Assembly: GCF_051251565.1 (NCBI RefSeq) | Contig: NZ_JBPOFB010000004.1 | Span: forward strand, 1-64,000 | Length of the DNA stretch: 64,000 bases | Direction of reading: 5' to 3' | Source: Marivita sp051251565 | Lineage (GTDB): Bacteria; Pseudomonadota; Alphaproteobacteria; Rhodobacterales; Rhodobacteraceae | Shown: in pieces, positions 59,552 to 64,000 of the stretch | Numbering within the stretch: position 1 is the stretch's first letter | Layout of the letters: each line of letters starts with the position of its first letter | The notes under the pieces: generated by a model | Databases searched by the model: none | What the model was told of the DNA's origin: nothing | Seen by the model: only the letters and a program-made list of their open reading frames with translations | Program-made: the position numbers and the translations under genes

Positions 59552-60526
59552 TCAACGCCCGCGGATGCGCGGATCAAGCGCGTCGCGCAGGCCGTCGCCG
59601 AGATAGTTCACCGACAGCACCGTCAGCGATATCGCGATCCCCGGCAGCAGCACCCGTTCCGGGAATTGCTGCATCCGCTGCACCGCATCGGCGAGCATCT
59701 TGCCCCATGTCGGGAAATCCGACGGAAACCCGACACCCAGAAAGCTCAGCGCGCTTTCGGTGATGATCGCGGTGGCAAGGCCCAGCGTGGCCGACACCAT
59801 GATCGGCGACAGCACGTTGGGCAGCAGGTGGCGCTGAATGATGCGGAAGGGCGTGGTGCCGATGGACCGCGCGGCAAGGATGAATTCGCGTTCCTTGAGC
59901 GCCAGGATATCGCCGCGCACGATGCGGGCGGTGGGCATCCAGCTTGTGATGGCGATGATGCCGACGATCAGGACGAACATGCCGCCCTCGGGGCCGAACG
60001 CTTCGCGCAGGGGTTGGCGGAACAGGGTTACGGCAACCAGCAGCAGGGGCAGGATCGGCAGCGACAGGAACAGGTCCGTCAGGCGCATGAGCAGTCCGTC
60101 AAGTTTACGGGCGAACCCGGCCAGCACGCCAACGGTGGTGCCGATCACAAGGCTGAGCACCATCGCGGCCCAGCCCACAGCCATAGAGGCACGCCCGCCG
60201 GACAGGATTTGCGCCAGCTGGTCGCGTCCAAGCTGGTCGGTGCCAAAGGGGCGGTTCCACGCGGTTTTGGCGCTTGCATCCCAAAGGGCGGTCCAGATCG
60301 GGCGCATGTCCTTGTTTCGGATATCGAGCTTTTGCGGATCGACCTGCCAGATCCACGGACCAACGATCACGGCCAGCGTGATAAAGAGCAAGAAGCCTCC
60401 GCCGAACATCGCGCCTTTGTGTTTGCGGAACTGGTCCCACACGTCGCGCCATTGGCTGCGCGGGGGCTCAAGCGGGCCTGTATCGGCCAACGCGGCGATT
60501 GGGGTGGCTTGTACGGGCTCAGTCAT
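59552..60526 (-). CDS. Peptide-type ABC transporter permease (DppC/OppC-like)
   Basis: A 324-residue inner-membrane protein with a long cytosolic N terminus. Its signature segments are FGTDQLGRDQLAQILSGGRA and the EAA loop (EFILAARSIGTTPFRIIQRH). It overlaps the upstream permease gene by 8 nt. It resembles OppC/YejE in its extended loop (IWQVDPQKLDIRNKDMRPIW). It pairs with the DppB-like subunit encoded upstream. Confidence 0.92.
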   Translation of the reverse strand: MTEPVQATPIAALADTGPLEPPRSQWRDVWDQFRKHKGAMFGGGFLLFITLAVIVGPWIWQVDPQKLDIRNKDMRPIWTALWDASAKTAWNRPFGTDQLGRDQLAQILSGGRASMAVGWAAMVLSLVIGTTVGVLAGFARKLDGLLMRLTDLFLSLPILPLLLVAVTLFRQPLREAFGPEGGMFVLIVGIIAITSWMPTARIVRGDILALKEREFILAARSIGTTPFRIIQRHLLPNVLSPIMVSATLGLATAIITESALSFLGVGFPSDFPTWGKMLADAVQRMQQFPERVLLPGIAISLTVLSVNYLGDGLRDALDPRIRGR

Positions 60527-61556
60527 AGCGGATCCTCGGGTCGAGAAGGCCGTAGAGGATATCGGCGATCAGGTTAAAGAGGACGATCAAAACAGCGAAG
60601 ATGAAGGTCAGGGTCATCACCATCGGCAGGTCATTGGCAAACAGCGCCGTGATCAGCAATTGTCCGATCCCGTTCACCTTGAACACGTTCTCGGTGATGA
60701 TGGCCCCGCCAAAGATCGATGGCACGTTGAGCGCGATCACGGTGATGACCGGGATCATGGAATTTCGCAGGACGTGGACGGACACCACGACGGCTTCGCT
60801 TAACCCCTTGGCGCGTGCGGTGCGGACGTAATCCTGATTGAGGTTGTCCAGCATGGAGGCGCGCATGTAGCGGCTGATTTGTGCGGTGGTCTGTAGCGCC
60901 AGAACCATCACTGGCAGGATCATCTGTTGCAGCTGGAGTTTGAAGTTGGCCCAGGAATCGACGACAAGCGTGGTGTCATAGATCGACGGGAACCAGCCAA
61001 GCTGTACCGAGAAGATCACGATCAAAAGCGGGCCGGTGAAGAACGGCGGGATCGAAAAGCCGATCATCGTGATAAACGTACCGGACTGGTCGAAGATCGA
61101 ATACTGACGGTAGGCGGAATAAATGCCGATGGGCAACGCGATCAGGATGCCCACGATATAGGCCATACCCACCACCCAAAGCGTCTGCGGAATCCGCTGG
61201 ATGACGATGTCCATCACCGGCGAGCGGGTCTGCCACGAGATTACGCGCAATTCGCCTTGGTAAAGCTGTGTGTCGGGCAACCAGCCCAGCAGGCTGCTGG
61301 ACGTGGTCAGCCAGTCGATGAACACTTTGGGTTCAAGCCAGAAGACCTGAACCAGCCATTTCCAGTATTGCACCAGGGGCGGTTCGCCCACGCCAAGCGC
61401 TTGGCGCATCTTTTCCTTGACCTCGGGTGGGACGGTCAGGGGCACCTGCGCCATCGGATCTCCGGGGGCGAGTTGCAGCAGCATGAAAATGACAAAACTG
61501 ATGAACAAAAGCGTCGGAACGGCAAGCACAAGTCGTCGGACGGCGAAGGTCAGCAT
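60519..61556 (-). CDS. Peptide-type ABC transporter permease (DppB/OppB-like)
   Basis: A 345-residue inner-membrane protein starting MLTFAVRRLVLAVPTLLFIS, then LAPGDPMAQVPLTVPPEV. The EAA loop is QDYVRTARAKGLSEAVVVSV. An extra periplasmic loop (about 70-115) is typical of this OppB branch. It follows the binding-protein gene after a 115-nt gap with alternative hairpins. Confidence 0.92.
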   Translation of the reverse strand: MLTFAVRRLVLAVPTLLFISFVIFMLLQLAPGDPMAQVPLTVPPEVKEKMRQALGVGEPPLVQYWKWLVQVFWLEPKVFIDWLTTSSSLLGWLPDTQLYQGELRVISWQTRSPVMDIVIQRIPQTLWVVGMAYIVGILIALPIGIYSAYRQYSIFDQSGTFITMIGFSIPPFFTGPLLIVIFSVQLGWFPSIYDTTLVVDSWANFKLQLQQMILPVMVLALQTTAQISRYMRASMLDNLNQDYVRTARAKGLSEAVVVSVHVLRNSMIPVITVIALNVPSIFGGAIITENVFKVNGIGQLLITALFANDLPMVMTLTFIFAVLIVLFNLIADILYGLLDPRIRYD

Positions 61557-61609
61557 CGTGTGGCGCCTCGGGTCATGAGTTTCGGTGAAACAGGGATGCG
61601 GGCCGTTTT

Positions 61610-61657
61610 GCCCACCCTAAAAAACCGCTTGGAAAGGGTGGGCATTGCTGCCCACCC
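61610..61657 (-). terminator. Alternative hairpins between binding protein and permease
   Basis: Three arms are present: GCCCACCCT (61610-61618), AGGGTGGGC (61635-61643) and GCCCACCC (61650-61657). The middle arm can pair with either neighbour, giving two mutually exclusive hairpins just after the binding-protein stop. A poly-A/T stretch (61619-61624) lies in one loop. The structure resembles an attenuator. Confidence 0.6.
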
Positions 61658-61671
61658 CAAGTCTGTCCAGA

Positions 61672-63378
61672 TCAGTTGGACGCGGTGCGGTGCCAGTCAG
61701 CGACGTTCCACAATTCGCTGTCCCAAACGTTCAGGACCACCCCGCCAAGCGTGTTGGCATGTGCCGACAGACGACCCCGGTGCACCAGCGGGATCATACC
61801 GCCGTTGTCGGTGATCATCGCGCTGAGTTCGCGGCCAATACGCTGACGATCCGCCATATCAGCGGTTGCGCTCAGCTCTGCGTGCAGGGCATCGAACTCG
61901 GGCATGCAGAAGCGCGAGATGTTTTCGCCCTGCCACTGGGTTTCAGGACGCGGAGCCTTGTCGCACAGACCGTTGCCCAGATAAGATTGCGGGTCCGTGC
62001 CGTTGAAGGTGTTGGCGTACATCTGCACGTCGGCATAGAATTTCTGGAACGTGTCCGGGCTGCCCGCATCGCCGCCAAAGAACACCGACGAATCCACGTT
62101 GCGCAGTTCGACTTCCATGCCGATCTGTTCCCACCATTCCTTGATCAGCGCTTGGAAATCCTGACGGACGGCGTTGGTCGAGGATTGGTAGAGGATCGAA
62201 AGCGGCATACCGTTATGTTCGCGCACGCCGTCGCCGTCCGTGTCAACGATGCCAGCCGCATCCAGCATCGCCTTGGCACCTTCGATGTCTTGGGTTTCAC
62301 AGCCTTCGAATGTGGACGCAAACGCCTCGGGGGCAGGGACCCAGGAACAGCCGACTTTGCCCGCCTGGCCATAGCCGATTTCCACCAGAAGCGGACGGTC
62401 GATGGCCATGGACATGGCTTTGTAGACCGCCGGTTCTTTCAGGAACGGATGCGGATGCAGCGCCGTGGACCGTTCGCCTTCGGGCAGGCTTGGGTCGGCA
62501 TAGGTCTGGTTGATCATGATGCGCTCAAGCAGCGGGCCAAAGCCTGCAACGGCCACGCCTTTGCCGCCCGCTTCCATTGCTGCAATCACGTCGGGCGCAA
62601 GCTGAAGGTTCCAGGCGTAGTCGAATTCGCCTGTTTCCATTACCGCCTGACCGGCTGCACGCGCATCGCCGCCCCCTTTGAATGTCACAGATGCAAAGGC
62701 GGGTTTCGCCGGGTCGCGGTAGTTCGGGTTCGCCGACATGGTGATCACGTCGTTCGGTTTGAATTCATCGACCACAAACGGGCCGGTGCCGATGGGGTTG
62801 AAGTTCTGTTCGGTGCATGTGGACGCCGCCGCGCCAAGGCAATCGGCGAACTGGGCGGCCTGAAGGATCGGGCTTTCACCGCCCACAAACGGGCCATACG
62901 GGTTCGGGGTCGGGCCTGCAAAGGTCACGACGACGGTCAGGTCGTCGGGCGTTTCAACGCTGGTGACGCCTTCGAACTTTGTGACCTGCGCGCAGCCGCC
63001 TTCGGGGTGGGTGCAATATTCATGAGTGAACGCCACATCAGCCGATGTGAACGGCGTGCCATCGGACCATGTCAGGCCGGGCGTGATGTTCCAGGTGATG
63101 GTTGTCAGGTCTTCGCTGACGCCACCATTGGCAACGGTCGGTATCTCGGTGACAAGCCACGGAACAAGATCGCCTTGCTCGTTGTAGCGCGCCAGAGGCT
63201 CGATGATCATCGAGGCCGCTTCCACGTCCTTCGTGCCGCCCGACAAAAAGGCGTTCAGGATTGAGGGCGCTTGCCAATAGATGATTTTGACTTCGCCGTC
63301 CGCGCCGCGCTCTGCAAAGGCGGCAGGCGCAAGGGCCACGGCCGCGGCTGCACCCATCAATAGGGTTGTAAGTTTCAT
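61672..63378 (-). CDS. ABC transporter substrate-binding protein, family 5
   Basis: A 568-residue periplasmic peptide-type binding protein. The signal peptide is MKLTTLLMGAAAAVALAPAA, cut after AFA. Family segments: WNITPGLTWSDGTPFTSADV and TGPFVVDEFKPNDVITM. Cys-containing loops (YCTHPEGGCAQ, FADCLGAAASTCTEQ) suggest disulfides. I chose the ATG at 63378 with AAGGAG 6 nt upstream. It is divergent from the ATPase gene, sharing a 269-nt promoter region. Confidence 0.93.
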   Translation of the reverse strand: MKLTTLLMGAAAAVALAPAAFAERGADGEVKIIYWQAPSILNAFLSGGTKDVEAASMIIEPLARYNEQGDLVPWLVTEIPTVANGGVSEDLTTITWNITPGLTWSDGTPFTSADVAFTHEYCTHPEGGCAQVTKFEGVTSVETPDDLTVVVTFAGPTPNPYGPFVGGESPILQAAQFADCLGAAASTCTEQNFNPIGTGPFVVDEFKPNDVITMSANPNYRDPAKPAFASVTFKGGGDARAAGQAVMETGEFDYAWNLQLAPDVIAAMEAGGKGVAVAGFGPLLERIMINQTYADPSLPEGERSTALHPHPFLKEPAVYKAMSMAIDRPLLVEIGYGQAGKVGCSWVPAPEAFASTFEGCETQDIEGAKAMLDAAGIVDTDGDGVREHNGMPLSILYQSSTNAVRQDFQALIKEWWEQIGMEVELRNVDSSVFFGGDAGSPDTFQKFYADVQMYANTFNGTDPQSYLGNGLCDKAPRPETQWQGENISRFCMPEFDALHAELSATADMADRQRIGRELSAMITDNGGMIPLVHRGRLSAHANTLGGVVLNVWDSELWNVADWHRTASN

Positions 63379-63647
63379 AACTCTCTCCTTGTTGGACACA
63401 GTTTTTCTGTGTCGTCTTTGTTGGCAGGAAATAGGAGCATTCGGTCTCTGTCTTGTTCAAGCATGGTCGCCAGACGTTCGGAAATGACAAAACGCAAGTA
63501 GTTTTCCCCCTAATATGCGCATCGAAACAGCTTTTGCGCAAAATGCAAGTCCCGTGGGAGCGTTGGTAGGGCTAACGTCCAGTCAGCGTTTGACTCTGGC
63601 CCAACTGTGGTTAGCGTTTCATCAACGCCAGCAAAAGGACAGCGCCT

Positions 63648-64000
63648 ATGCCCGATGGGAGCATCGCCAAAATCGAAAACCTGCGGGTCGAATTCCAGAC
63701 CAAGTCGGGGACCGTGGTGGGGGTCGAGGATGTGTCGTTCGACATCAATCCGGGCGAGACCGTGTGCGTGGTTGGCGAATCCGGATCTGGCAAATCAGTG
63801 TCGTCGCTCGCGTTGATGCGGCTGATCGAATATGGCGGTGGCGACATCGCCGGGGGACGGTTGATCTTTGATCGCAAGGACGAGGGCAAAATTGATCTGA
63901 CCACGACTGATCAGGATCTGATGCGCACGATTCGCGGCAATGAGATCGGGATGATTTTTCAGGAACCGATGACCGCGCTCAATCCGGTGTTTACCGTGGG
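63648..64000 (+). CDS. Peptide-type ABC transporter ATPase (partial, runs off the right edge)
   Basis: The first 117 residues of an OppD/DppD-like or fused ATPase: IENLRVEFQTKSGTVVGVED, Walker A GESGSGKS and the Q-loop IGMIFQEPMTALNPVFTVG. AAAAGGA lies upstream of the ATG at 63648. It reads away from the binding-protein gene and presumably powers the permeases encoded on the opposite strand. Whether it is a single or a double-domain ATPase cannot be seen. Confidence 0.9.
   Translation, partial: MPDGSIAKIENLRVEFQTKSGTVVGVEDVSFDINPGETVCVVGESGSGKSVSSLALMRLIEYGGGDIAGGRLIFDRKDEGKIDLTTTDQDLMRTIRGNEIGMIFQEPMTALNPVFTV

Noticed and set aside
61645..63264. 539-codon open frame antisense to the right-hand binding-protein gene
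   Set aside because: The opposite strand encodes a signal peptide and family-5 binding-protein motifs; the antisense product has none.

Overview
The window reads as a chromosomal segment of a marine Roseobacter-group alphaproteobacterium (Rhodobacterales). It has GC-rich coding DNA, a complete glpSTPQUV-type glycerol ABC operon, a TRAP/hpsN sulfonate locus, a PccR-type propionyl-CoA regulon, and the bacteriochlorophyll genes bchE and bchJ. The bch genes suggest aerobic anoxygenic phototrophy, or descent from such an organism. No rRNA, tRNA, CRISPR array or insertion sequence was seen.

Layout. 1-3541: the last codons of a probable tyrosine recombinase, an unrecognised two-gene membrane/periplasmic pair, and about 1 kb without a convincing gene; this looks like an island edge. 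3542-6601: glnE and a small conserved gene. 6627-14634: an operon with TRAP transporter, hpsN, SDR, zinc dehydrogenase and UspA, predicted to import and oxidise 2,3-dihydroxypropane-1-sulfonate (DHPS), under a divergent LacI repressor with twin palindromic operators. 14640-24993: glpR divergent from glpD-glpSTPQUV-glpK (glycerol uptake, phosphorylation and oxidation). 25054-28328: quinone oxidoreductase-like gene, metY, metallo-beta-lactamase-fold hydrolase. 28398-30714: bchE-bchJ behind one FnrL-like and two PpsR-like boxes. 30772-38035: a peptide-type ABC transporter with a hydantoin/Asp-Glu racemase and a divergent GntR/FCD regulator. 38155-39381: a lamin-tail plus Hint-domain protein. 39585-42751: gatC, gatA, a lipoprotein and an amidase. 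42847-54913: propionyl-CoA module (pccR, MFS exporter, pccB, four small genes, pccA, an inserted mrr-like endonuclease gene, a DUF4174 gene, methylmalonyl-CoA mutase). 54988-59325: VOC, GNAT, TerB-DnaJ, exonuclease/phosphatase-like and YeeE genes. 59552-64000: a second peptide ABC transporter, with its ATPase gene divergent and cut by the window end.

How the parts fit. Most of the window is substrate acquisition: DHPS, glycerol and two peptide-like substrates each have an importer with a local regulator or adjacent enzymes. Propionyl-CoA is carboxylated by PccAB and isomerised by the mutase (the epimerase is not seen here). The most informative regulatory DNA is the bchE promoter (redox and light control), the LacI and GntR palindromes, and the TTTGC arrays at pccR and pccB. 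Hairpins follow each ABC or TRAP substrate-binding gene, which fits differential expression inside those operons. The least explained pieces are the left-edge gene pair, the Hint protein and the terminator-separated small genes between pccB and pccA.
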